A stretch of DNA of 12,616 nucleotides, from contig JAKJGD010000016.1 of the NCBI GenBank assembly GCA_022704585.1, positions 1 to 12,616 of the forward strand, written 5' to 3'. The position numbers and the translations under genes are program-made. Below, one piece after another: positions 6,036 to 12,616 of this stretch. Source of the stretch: Spirochaetota bacterium (GTDB taxonomy: Bacteria > Spirochaetota > UBA4802 > UBA5550). The notes below the pieces were generated by a model, which searched no databases, was not told the DNA's origin, and saw nothing but the letters and a program-made list of their open reading frames with translations. Numbering within the stretch: the stretch's first letter is position 1; every line of letters starts with the position of its first letter.

Positions 6036-7343
6036 TTATGGCAACGTTTTATCATCCCTGACGATAACCTTGTCAATCCTGTTGCCGTCCAGGTCAACGA
6101 TCTCGAAAGAATAACCCCCGGACTTTAAAACCTCGCCGACCTTTGGTATCCGGCCAAGCATCTCGATGATGTATCCAGCGAGGGTATTGTACCCTCCGTC
6201 TTCGGAAATATCCAGGCCGAAATATTCCTGAAATTCGTCCACGGCTATCATCCCGTCGACAAGGAAGGACCCGTCGCCACGTCTTGTAATTCTCGGATTT
6301 TCCTGTTCCGAGGCCTCCGGGATATCGCCCACTATTTCCCCTACAACATCATGCAGGGTGACAAGCCCGCTGATCCCGCCGTATTCATCGATTACAAACG
6401 CGATATGTGATTTATTGGACTTGAAGAGTTCCAGGACCTTGAGCGGGCTTATACTTTCCGGCGCATAGAGCGGCTTCTCCATATGCCGGTTTATTGATTT
6501 AAATTCTCCCAGCAGTATGGTTTTCAGAATGTCCCGTGTTTTAATTACTCCAACTATGGTATCAAGGCCGTTACGGCATACCGGCAGGTATGGATAATCC
6601 CCATATTCGACTATTTTTTCCTTAATTTTTTTAGCCGGATCGGTTATTTCAATATACTTGATGTCCGGCCGCGGACTCATAATTGAAACGATCCTGTTTT
6701 CATGAAGCTCGAAAACACCCTCCGCCATTTCGGCCTGATGCTTCTTTATAAGTCCAAATGCCTCGCCCTCCTTTATAAGTACTTTCAGCTCCTCTCCCGT
6801 CACGGGCGGATTATCGTTGCCGGCACCGGCCATTCTGGTAAGACTGATTATCATGTTGGTGATCATGGTAAACAAGCGGACCAGGGGCATGAAGATTATG
6901 GATAAAATCTTCATCGGATAAACAATCAAAGACGCAATGCGCTCGGGACTGCCGAGAGCGACCCGTTTGGGAATCAGCTCTCCGAAAAGTATGGACATGA
7001 AGGTAATGGATACGACAACGATACCGGTGCTCAGCACGTCGCTGTATGCAGCAAGCATCGGCATTGTATTAAAAGACGATTTCAAGCGTACGGCTATTGT
7101 CTCTTCACCATACGCCCCGGCGAGTATGCCGATAAGCGTAATCCCGATTTGAATCGTCGACAGGAACGCGGTCGGTGATTCGGTAAGGGCCACTACCGCA
7201 CCGTATGCAGCATGTCCCTCTTCAGCCTTGGCTTTGAGCCGCTGTTTGCGTGAGGATATAACCGCCATTTCAGACATTGAAAAAAATCCATTTACAAGAA
7301 TTAATGAAAAAATAATTATCCCGGCGGTTATTTCATGTAACAT
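6036..7343 (-). CDS. DUF21-CBS-CorC/HlyC membrane protein (CNNM-like ion transporter family)
   Basis: The 435-residue inner-membrane protein has the three parts of the HCC/CNNM family, linked in known members to magnesium or cobalt efflux although often annotated 'hemolysin'. Residues 1-175 form the DUF21 transmembrane domain, with the family's GFFSMSEMAVISSRK (19-33), TIQIGITLIGILAGAYGE (63-80) and FGELIPKRVAL (120-130). Two CBS domains occupy about 219-340, with the hallmark FVIDEYGGISGLVTLHD (316-332) in the second. The C-terminal CorC/HlyC domain, about 355-430, has DGSFLVDG, GGYNTLAGYI and a final VDLDGNRIDKV. Length is complete. The ATG at 7343 follows AAGGA by nine bases. It is divergent from the OmpA-type gene. 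Adenosine nucleotide or Mg-ATP binding by the CBS pair is typical but not shown here. Confidence 0.9.
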   Translation of the reverse strand: MLHEITAGIIIFSLILVNGFFSMSEMAVISSRKQRLKAKAEEGHAAYGAVVALTESPTAFLSTIQIGITLIGILAGAYGEETIAVRLKSSFNTMPMLAAYSDVLSTGIVVVSITFMSILFGELIPKRVALGSPERIASLIVYPMKILSIIFMPLVRLFTMITNMIISLTRMAGAGNDNPPVTGEELKVLIKEGEAFGLIKKHQAEMAEGVFELHENRIVSIMSPRPDIKYIEITDPAKKIKEKIVEYGDYPYLPVCRNGLDTIVGVIKTRDILKTILLGEFKSINRHMEKPLYAPESISPLKVLELFKSNKSHIAFVIDEYGGISGLVTLHDVVGEIVGDIPEASEQENPRITRRGDGSFLVDGMIAVDEFQEYFGLDISEDGGYNTLAGYIIEMLGRIPKVGEVLKSGGYSFEIVDLDGNRIDKVIVRDDKTLP

Positions 7344-7476
7344 GGCGAAACGTCCTTCTTATTAATATATCGAGTCAATGTTTGCGACAAGCAATTCGCA
7401 GTATCCCGTATCGTGTAATTTATAGCCCTGCTGGCGCCGACATCCGTCAAGAGGTATTTCTGACCTTGCAGATATA

Positions 7477-7482
7477 TATAAT
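7477..7482 (+). promoter_or_regulatory. Possible -10 box for the PD40-OmpA gene
   Basis: A perfect TATAAT at 7477-7482 lies about 85 bases before the ATG at 7568 and is followed by a nine-base A run (7502-7510). The matching -35 region (near 7454-7460) is poor, so this may need an activator or may be chance in AT-rich DNA. Confidence 0.3.
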
Positions 7483-7567
7483 GATACTTCACAGTTGTAA
7501 TAAAAAAAAATTTTGCTAAAGAATTTCTGCATTTCTTCCGTATTTGTATACATAAGGAGTATCAGTT

Positions 7568-8809
7568 ATGTCCCTTCGAACAAGCCTGTTCATAGCCGTT
7601 TTTTCACTATCAATGATAGCCGGCCATCTCCTTGCAGGACCCTTCTCGGTGGCTGATCCCCCGAAAAATATCGGGGCGCCGGTGAACAGCGCCGCAAACG
7701 ATTTCGCCCCGGCCCTGGGACCGGACGGAAGCTACATGATCTTCAACTCCAACCGGAGCGGTAAATACCAGGACCTGTATATCAGCCATTTTAAAGAAGG
7801 GGCATGGCAGACCCCCCGTCCCCTGACCCGGTTGAATTCACCGTATAATGATGAATCCCCGTTTTTGTCATCTGACGGGAAAATCCTGGTTTTTTCATCA
7901 GACAGGGATGGAAGCTATGAACTCCCCGCGGATGAGAAGGGCCAGATCAAGGTATCGTTCGACCTGTACTGGTCGAGCATGGTGGAAGGTGAATGGACGG
8001 TTCCCGAGCGATTACCCGGCGAGGTCAATACCGCATCCCATGAAAAGGCGCCGAGCCTGAGCAGGGACGGGATGACGCTCTATTACTGCGTATGGCCTTT
8101 CGGCGATATATCGCTTGCGACCATAATGACGGCCGAATTTAAGGACGAAGGGTTCCGCGACACCAAACCGATGCCCGAACCATTTAACAGCGGATACCGG
8201 GACCTCGCACTCATTCCGGCAGAGGATCTTGAAGGCTTCTTTTTTTCGTCGATGAGGCCCGATACGCTCGGGCAATTCGACATATACTTCGTCTCCTATA
8301 AAAACCGCACGTTTGGTCAACCGGTCAACCTGGGGGAAAAGATAAACAGCGCGGAAAGCGAGATATATCTTTCGCGTGCTGACCAGCGCTATTTCATCAC
8401 CTCGAACCGGCAGGGCGGGAAAGGCCTCTTTGACCTCTATTCCGCGTTTATTTTCTCGCAGGAGGCGAATTTCGAGACCCGGGCCATACTGTTTGATTTC
8501 GACAAGTCCGCGATCAAGGCGGAGTCCTATCCCTATCTTGACGCGCTCGCGAAATTCCTGATAAGCCACGGCGATATCGGGCTCGAGATAATCGGGCACA
8601 CGGACCTTCACGGCACCGATGATTACAACAACAGGCTCAGCCTGGACCGCGCGGAGTCGGTGAAAAAATACCTCGCCGGCAAAGGACTGGATGCGGCGCG
8701 CTTCCGCATCTCGGGCGCCGGCAGGACCAGGCCGGTGGTAAACCAGACAGGCGAGGGTTACGATGAGCTCAACAGGAGAACCGAGTTCAGAATTGTGAAA
8801 AACAAGTGA
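7568..8809 (+). CDS. Outer-membrane/periplasmic protein with PD40 repeats and OmpA domain
   Basis: The 413-residue exported protein probably anchors the outer membrane or a periplasmic complex to peptidoglycan. Residues 1-23 are a signal peptide (basic N end, hydrophobic core, LLAG end) without a lipobox cysteine. Residues 35-295 carry several PD40/WD40-like beta-propeller strands: FAPALGPDGSYMIFNSNRSG, SPFLSSDGKILVFSSDRDG, KAPSLSRDGMTLYY, FFSSMRPDTLGQFDIY and FITSNRQGGKGLFDLY. Residues 305-411 are an OmpA C-terminal domain with ILFDFDKSAIK (307-317), GHTDLHGTDDYNNRLSLDRA (343-362) and NRRTEF (402-407), which includes the expected Asp and Arg for diaminopimelate binding. AAGGAG lies eight bases before the ATG. 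The combination is common in Bacteroidota, spirochaetes and Desulfobacterota-like genomes. No partner secretion or porin gene is adjacent. Confidence 0.9.
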   Translation: MSLRTSLFIAVFSLSMIAGHLLAGPFSVADPPKNIGAPVNSAANDFAPALGPDGSYMIFNSNRSGKYQDLYISHFKEGAWQTPRPLTRLNSPYNDESPFLSSDGKILVFSSDRDGSYELPADEKGQIKVSFDLYWSSMVEGEWTVPERLPGEVNTASHEKAPSLSRDGMTLYYCVWPFGDISLATIMTAEFKDEGFRDTKPMPEPFNSGYRDLALIPAEDLEGFFFSSMRPDTLGQFDIYFVSYKNRTFGQPVNLGEKINSAESEIYLSRADQRYFITSNRQGGKGLFDLYSAFIFSQEANFETRAILFDFDKSAIKAESYPYLDALAKFLISHGDIGLEIIGHTDLHGTDDYNNRLSLDRAESVKKYLAGKGLDAARFRISGAGRTRPVVNQTGEGYDELNRRTEFRIVKNK

Positions 8810-8932
8810 CCCGGGCGCTTACCCCCTCTTCAGAAATAAACACCACCGCGGGAGTATCGCCGGATCGGCCGTCCGTGGTGGCCCCGATTCAATCATCGTG
8901 ATCTATTTTTTTCCTCTCCCGGCAAGAAGATA

Positions 8933-8960
8933 TTGATTTCAGGACGTCCCTGATTATGCT
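8933..8960 (+). promoter_or_regulatory. Possible promoter for the seven-helix membrane protein gene
   Basis: TTGATT (8933-8938) and TATGCT (8955-8960; four of six consensus bases) are 16 bases apart and would start transcription close to 8967, just before the GAGGGGGAG ribosome-binding site. The spacing is good and the boxes are moderate. Confidence 0.35.
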
Positions 8961-8984
8961 CTGGCTTAACGTACCGAGGGGGAG

Positions 8985-9776
8985 ATGGAACGATTGAAGA
9001 ATTTATTACGCGGTGTTTTATCCGGAACGGTTCTGTATAACTACCTGTTTATCGTATTTCTGCTTCTCTACAACTATCTGCTGCGTGACCTGGTCCTCGA
9101 CGCGAGTATCGGTGCCGTGTACGAGGTGAGGGAAGCCCCCGCTTTTGGGATCATGATCTTGTCCGTCATAGTGCTGGGCACCTACGCGCTCATGTTGAAA
9201 TGCAGGGAACTCCGGGCCACGGGTGAGAAGACATCGGCCGGCATCGGTTACGTCCTCAGCGTTCTCAACTGGGTCGTGGTCATCTCGATGGGCTTCACCG
9301 CCCTGCAGTCGTTCGGCATCAAGGTCACGGAAAATACCGACAGGCTCTCCGGCCTCGAGAACGCGGCCATCATGATGGCCATTCTCTCCGCACTGATACA
9401 GGGGGGCTTCGCGTTCGGGTTCCTGGTACGACTGAGCGAGCCCTATGAAAAACCTATCGGCATGGGGAGACGGGCGGCAGCGGGGCTGGCTGCATTCGCG
9501 TACGCGTGCATCGCCTATACCGTGGTGTGGGAAACTATAGAATCAAACTCAATGTCGACAATGAGCGCCTTTGATCTCACGACAGGCGGGGGAGTATCCA
9601 ACCTGATTGGATGGTTCTTCTGCTTTATCCTGCTCTATCCTCCCATGAGGATCCCCTTCATCCTCCAGGAAGCGCATGACATCAAAAACGGCAGAACGGG
9701 CATCTGGATCGGAATAAGCTATATCGTGGTGCTCCTGGCTGCCCTTGTTCCCATCGTGAAAAATCCATTCCCGTGA
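8985..9776 (+). CDS. Seven-helix integral membrane protein of unknown function
   Basis: I do not recognise this 263-residue protein. Hydrophobic segments lie at about 17-37, 53-71, 87-107, 127-148, 163-183, 205-222 and 239-257. Basic residues fall on alternate loops (KCRELR at 72-78, GRR at 161-163, HDIKNGR at 231-237), so the positive-inside rule gives a cytoplasmic N terminus and an external C terminus. External loops are acidic (DLVLDAS, ENTDRLSGLEN, ETIESNS). No signal peptide, catalytic motif or binding signature is visible. Start choice is unsettled: the SD run GAGGGGGAG directly abuts the ATG at 8985, which is tight, whereas an in-frame TTG at 8994 sits at an ideal nine-base distance. 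It is probably transcribed alone, with a promoter-like element upstream and a hairpin downstream. Confidence 0.75.
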   Translation: MERLKNLLRGVLSGTVLYNYLFIVFLLLYNYLLRDLVLDASIGAVYEVREAPAFGIMILSVIVLGTYALMLKCRELRATGEKTSAGIGYVLSVLNWVVVISMGFTALQSFGIKVTENTDRLSGLENAAIMMAILSALIQGGFAFGFLVRLSEPYEKPIGMGRRAAAGLAAFAYACIAYTVVWETIESNSMSTMSAFDLTTGGGVSNLIGWFFCFILLYPPMRIPFILQEAHDIKNGRTGIWIGISYIVVLLAALVPIVKNPFP

Positions 9777-9781
9777 TTCAA

Positions 9782-9812
9782 CTCTGGATTATTGCTTCGT
9801 ATAATAACAGAG
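9782..9812 (+). terminator. Possible hairpin terminator after the membrane protein gene
   Basis: CTCTG (9782-9786) pairs with CAGAG (9808-9812), and inside it ATTAT (9788-9792) pairs with ATAAT (9801-9805), with a small internal bulge and an eight-base loop. It begins five bases after the stop codon. There is no T run behind it, so it may only protect the transcript end. Confidence 0.3.
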
Positions 9813-9940
9813 AATGAAAACATCCGATGCCGCTTGATTAATCCGGGGAATTCCGGGATACATTTCGTCCGTGCACTGCTTCGGCTTATGTCAGAATCCG
9901 ACCCCTGGTAAATTTTTTTACATCCGGAAAAAATAAATGG

Positions 9941-9969
9941 TTGAGAAACTTTTGATCAGATGCTATAAA
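9941..9969 (+). promoter_or_regulatory. Strong sigma70-type promoter of the acetoacetate-decarboxylase-like gene
   Basis: TTGAGA (9941-9946) and TATAAA (9964-9969) are exactly 17 bases apart, and TGC directly before the -10 box gives an extended -10. This is the best promoter in the window by inspection. Transcription would start near 9976, giving a leader of about 59 bases. Confidence 0.6.
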
Positions 9970-10034
9970 TAATCACAACGATCTTTCTGGCAATCATGTG
10001 CTTCATAAAAATATTCTGTAAGGGGGAAGATTCC

Positions 10035-10901
10035 ATGAACACCATGAGCGAATCAATGCAGGGCTTTTTCGCCGGGACCAGGCCCGGTAAAAAGGCAAAG
10101 TACGGCAAGGCAGCCTTCGATCTTCCGATACTCTACCTGCGTGATGATTTTTTCGGTCTCTATTTCACCGCGGACCCAAAAAAGGTAAAGGGCATACTGC
10201 CCTCCGACAGGATGCACCCCGTCACCATGCCTAACGGCAGGGCCATTGTCGCGATCCTGGCCTACAATTATATAGACACGACCATCGGCCCGTATGGCGA
10301 GGTGCCCGTGGCGATACCCGTCCTGTATGACAGAAAACATCTCCCCCTCATGGGGTTCCTGCCGGCTCTGCGCCAGGCGAACTATCCCGGTTTCGCGGTG
10401 CTGATCATGCACCTGCCGGTGACCAAGGTGGAAGCACGCGACGCAGGCCGCGGCGAATGGGGCTACACAAAGTTCATAGCGGACATGCGTTTCGACATCA
10501 CGCCCGAATTCCTCCAGTGCTCCATGTCAGAGGGAGACGAGCATATTCTCGACCTGCGGGTTATGCGCCGCGGCTTCCACATGCGCGACAACAAGCCCCT
10601 CATCACCTTCTCGGTCAGGGACCGGAAGCTGATACGAACGGTAATCCCGCAAAAGGGCACGATGCGCATGTCCCTTTCGATGAAAGGCTCCTTCGTGAAC
10701 TTCGGGAAGCACCCCATGGCAAAATCAATCCAGGCGCTCGACATTTCTGAAAAGCCGTTCATGGCCAATTACTACACCGAGCGGGGTGCCATCCTGCCTT
10801 CAGGTACGGTTATAGAGGAAAACGTACGGCCGTTCGAAGGATACCCGGGGAAAGACCGGAAAGCAAAGCATGTCACGCTTTACACGCCATACGGGGTGTA
10901 A
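10035..10901 (+). CDS. Acetoacetate-decarboxylase superfamily protein
   Basis: The 288-residue cytoplasmic protein resembles the acetoacetate decarboxylase (ADC) family. True ADC makes acetone and CO2 through a Schiff-base lysine. Family-like features are the GLYFTADPKKVKGILP entry (41-56), AIVAILAYNYIDTTIGPYGEV (70-90) and GRGEWGYTKFIADM (138-151). Lys146 is the best candidate for the Schiff-base lysine. Where characterised ADCs read Pro-Lys-Lys, this protein has Thr-Lys-Phe, so the second lysine is missing. The family also contains aldolases and dehydratases, so decarboxylase activity is not assured. The ATG at 10035 is chosen over an upstream ATG at 9996 because GGGGGAAG precedes it at the right distance and family N termini are short. 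No CoA-transferase or thiolase gene of an acetone pathway is in the window. Confidence 0.75.
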   Translation: MNTMSESMQGFFAGTRPGKKAKYGKAAFDLPILYLRDDFFGLYFTADPKKVKGILPSDRMHPVTMPNGRAIVAILAYNYIDTTIGPYGEVPVAIPVLYDRKHLPLMGFLPALRQANYPGFAVLIMHLPVTKVEARDAGRGEWGYTKFIADMRFDITPEFLQCSMSEGDEHILDLRVMRRGFHMRDNKPLITFSVRDRKLIRTVIPQKGTMRMSLSMKGSFVNFGKHPMAKSIQALDISEKPFMANYYTERGAILPSGTVIEENVRPFEGYPGKDRKAKHVTLYTPYGV

Positions 10902-10932
10902 GAGAAACTCGGGAACCGACGTTGTGGCCCGG

Positions 10933-11844
10933 TCATTCAGATGATTTATCAGGCAGGGCGTCGTACTCGACAATATACCTGGCGGGCATGCCTTTCATGA
11001 GATGGATTTCAACCGAGAAGGGTGACTCTTCCCGGGCCGCAAGCAGGGTCTGGCCGATAAAATTGGCGGCATAACCGATTATTTTTCCGGATCCATCGAA
11101 GACGGCGACCGCTACCTGAACGTAGCGCGCGTTTTTTCCGCTTATGTTTTTAACAATGCCGCGTACGCGATACCGGTCAATGCTGCTCTCCGGCCGTTTC
11201 ATGTTCAGGCCAGAGATCTCCATCTTCGGCCTTTCCTGGTAATACCCCGGAATTTCCGGTACCCCGATAGATCTGACTGACGCGTACACCGGAGCATCGG
11301 TGACAAGGACCTGGACCGGCGATCTCTCTCCCGGGAGAATATAGTTCCTGATCCCGTAACCGCGACCGGCTGCAACCTTCTTCCCGCCCGCATCATAGAG
11401 AGCGATCTCTGCCCTTGGATATACCGGGGTCTCACCCGTGTTCACAAACATGCCGACGAAGTAAATGTTACCTATACCGTCAGGCAGGGCGGCGATATGC
11501 GTGAATTCCGCGCTTACCTTTTTTTCAGGCTCTATCGAATCCCCACCCTTTTCAATTGCTCCCCTCCCGCTTTCACCGCCGGCGCCTGACATTCCGTTCC
11601 AGCGAGCAGTCTCCCTGCCCGTTAACAAGGCAATTGAAAGCGCAATAACGAGGAGCAGGAGCGACGCCGTGATGACGGTGACGGCTTTGTGCCGCCGAAC
11701 AAACGCAAGGACGGCAGCGGCAAGAGCAACAGCCCCGCCGCCGTAATGGATGGTCCCGCAGTAGTTGCAGACAAACCCGTCTTTTTTACGCCTGATATCG
11801 TGGCTTCCGCACTGGACGCACTGGAGCGGTTTGATCCTGTTCAT
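10933..11844 (-). CDS. Zinc-ribbon, single-helix membrane protein with tandem FxLYD-like domains
   Basis: The 303-residue protein begins with a zinc ribbon of two CxxC knuckles (Cys9/12 and Cys26/29; LQCVQCG and FVCNYCG). A weakly hydrophobic stretch (36-49) and a clear membrane segment (about 54-75) follow. After a Gly/Ser/Glu linker come two related beta-sandwich domains of FxLYD type: 125-182 (IYFVGMFVNTGETPVYPRAE, ALYDAGGKKVA) and 222-280 (YRVRGIVKNISGKNARYVQV, AVFDGSGKIIG). Zinc ribbon inside and FxLYD domains outside is the expected topology. The start at 11844 is chosen because the ribbon begins there and GGAA lies nine bases upstream; the frame is open to 11895 but would overlap the hairpin. 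It follows the iron-sulfur gene by 66 bases and may share its transcript. Function is unknown; FxLYD domains occur in cell-surface proteins. Confidence 0.7.
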   Translation of the reverse strand: MNRIKPLQCVQCGSHDIRRKKDGFVCNYCGTIHYGGGAVALAAAVLAFVRRHKAVTVITASLLLLVIALSIALLTGRETARWNGMSGAGGESGRGAIEKGGDSIEPEKKVSAEFTHIAALPDGIGNIYFVGMFVNTGETPVYPRAEIALYDAGGKKVAAGRGYGIRNYILPGERSPVQVLVTDAPVYASVRSIGVPEIPGYYQERPKMEISGLNMKRPESSIDRYRVRGIVKNISGKNARYVQVAVAVFDGSGKIIGYAANFIGQTLLAAREESPFSVEIHLMKGMPARYIVEYDALPDKSSE

Positions 11845-11876
11845 ATAGCGTTTCCATACATCGTGATGATCCTGGT

Positions 11877-11902
11877 CCGGCCGGCGCTGCCGCACCGGCC
11901 GG
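11877..11902. repeat. GC-rich hairpin between the iron-sulfur gene and the zinc-ribbon gene
   Basis: Two identical, self-complementary CCGGCCGG blocks (11877-11884 and 11895-11902) can pair as an eight-bp stem with a ten-base loop. It lies eight bases after the iron-sulfur gene's stop on the minus strand. No T run follows in that direction, so it may be a stabilising or attenuating intercistronic hairpin, not a classical terminator. Confidence 0.4.
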
Positions 11903-11910
11903 CACTCCTG

Positions 11911-12616
11911 TTATTTGCGCAGGCGCGGCGGCGGCACGCATACGCGCCGCATGCCCTCCTGGAGGGATATCGCATCCGCCGGGCAGAACCGGGCGCACAC
12001 GCCGCATCCGATGCAGTATTGTTCCTCCCGGACCGCGACGCCGTCATCGTTCATCACGATAGCGTCGACCGGGCAGCGCTCCACGCAGATCCCGCAGCCG
12101 GTGCAGGCAGACGGGTCTATCACAGACAGGTACATCGTCGAGTTTATCATGGGGGACGCACCGTTCCGCCAGAGGGTAAAGGTATCGCAGCAGTCCTTGC
12201 AGCAGTTACAGATGCTGTTCTCTTCTTTCTCGATGTTCGAGTTGTTGTGAAAAGCCTTATGAACCAGTCCGGCCTCCTCGACCTGGCGCATTATCTTCAT
12301 GGCCTCTTCCTTCGATACGCGCCGCGCAAAGCCCTGGCCTATCGTGTGGCGCGCAGATTTGCCGAAGGTGAAGCAGACCTCGGCGGGCGCGCCCGTCGCA
12401 CAGGCGTGCCCGAGTACCTTCGTGTAGTTCCGGCAGAAGCAGTGGCCCACCGCTATGTCGTCATACTTGGAAATGATCTCCTCGACGGTCTTCGAAGGTA
12501 CTATGTGCTCCTCCGCCTTGACCGGCTCGTTGACGATTATATTGATGGTCTTCCCTCCCTCGTTCGTGAAAACCGGGACCGTCCTGTCGATAGGCGGCTG
12601 GTGCTGGAAGACCGGA
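11911..12616 (-). CDS. Multi-cysteine iron-sulfur protein with two [4Fe-4S] ferredoxin motifs, truncated at the right edge
   Basis: The visible 234 residues lack the N terminus; the frame is open from the window edge (PVFQHQPPIDRTVPVFTNE...) through the GTG at 12450, which is an internal valine codon, not a start. The C terminus has two classical [4Fe-4S] motifs: CTGCGICVERCP (fragment Cys171, 174, 177, 181) and CIGCGVCARFCP (Cys201, 204, 207, 211). Before them are two further cysteine groups: C-x-C-x10-C-x8-C (Cys59, 61, 72, 81) and CNCCKDCC (136-143). The region between, SARRVSKEEAMK-like with EAGLVH, looks helical. The protein is probably a cytoplasmic electron carrier or redox subunit of an anaerobe. 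No signal peptide can be judged. It is the first visible gene of a possible two-gene unit with the zinc-ribbon protein. Confidence 0.8.
   Translation of the reverse strand, partial: PVFQHQPPIDRTVPVFTNEGGKTINIIVNEPVKAEEHIVPSKTVEEIISKYDDIAVGHCFCRNYTKVLGHACATGAPAEVCFTFGKSARHTIGQGFARRVSKEEAMKIMRQVEEAGLVHKAFHNNSNIEKEENSICNCCKDCCDTFTLWRNGASPMINSTMYLSVIDPSACTGCGICVERCPVDAIVMNDDGVAVREEQYCIGCGVCARFCPADAISLQEGMRRVCVPPPRLRK

Noticed and set aside
5824..6114. Plus-strand frame of 96 codons in the spacer 5743-6035
   Set aside because: It runs antisense into the end of the DUF21-CBS gene, has no ribosome-binding site and no protein-like pattern.
7362..7553. Minus-strand frame of 63 codons in the spacer before the OmpA-type gene
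   Set aside because: It lies in AT-rich DNA, contains promoter-like elements of the neighbouring genes, and lacks a ribosome-binding site and any motif.
8012..8611. Minus-strand frame of 199 codons
   Set aside because: Antisense to the PD40-OmpA gene, whose motifs are clear; no ribosome-binding site.
8810..8984. Imperfect hairpin (CACCACCG...GTGGTG) and T run after the OmpA-type gene as a terminator
   Set aside because: The stem has mismatches, the loop is long and the T run at 8905-8912 is too far from the stem to call an intrinsic terminator.

Overview
The window reads as a stretch of chromosome from a diderm, probably anaerobic bacterium. Evidence for an outer membrane is an OmpA-family peptidoglycan-binding protein with PD40 repeats. 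Evidence for anaerobic metabolism is a double-cubane-cluster/2-hydroxyacyl-CoA dehydratase family protein, an ADP-forming acyl-CoA synthetase subunit and a ferredoxin-type protein with many cysteines. Genes are moderately GC-rich and the spaces between them are AT-rich. A spirochaete or a Desulfobacterota-like lineage would fit, but nothing here settles it. I see no rRNA, tRNA, CRISPR array, insertion sequence or phage gene.

Layout. A gene truncated at the left edge (minus) and a LysM-like envelope protein (373-1221, plus) are divergent, and each has a TTGACA-N17 promoter. The LysM-like gene ends in a strong intrinsic terminator facing a double-cubane-type dehydratase-family gene (1287-2567, minus). 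That gene is divergent from a small SET-domain methyltransferase gene (2769-3263, plus) across an AT-rich spacer holding an 8-bp inverted repeat. The SET gene converges with a minus-strand pair: an ADP-forming acyl-CoA synthetase alpha-type subunit (4273-5742) followed by an agmatinase/arginase-family enzyme (3274-4134). Upstream of these, also minus, is a DUF21-CBS-CorC/HlyC membrane protein (6036-7343).

The right part has three plus-strand genes, probably separate transcripts: the PD40-OmpA protein (7568-8809), an unrecognised seven-helix membrane protein (8985-9776), and an acetoacetate-decarboxylase-superfamily protein (10035-10901) with the best promoter in the window. At the right edge, on the minus strand, a multi-cysteine iron-sulfur protein that runs off the window (11911-12616) is followed by a zinc-ribbon, single-helix protein with tandem FxLYD-like domains (10933-11844).

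Most neighbours have no obvious shared pathway, so this looks like mixed housekeeping and envelope genes, not one defined island. The points most worth checking are: the double-cubane protein with no activator gene in the window, the LysM-like protein predicted to span the inner membrane with a conserved-looking but unassigned cytoplasmic domain, the bacterial SET enzyme, the ADP-forming synthetase subunit with no ATP-grasp partner, and the cysteine-rich N-terminal part of the ferredoxin-like protein.
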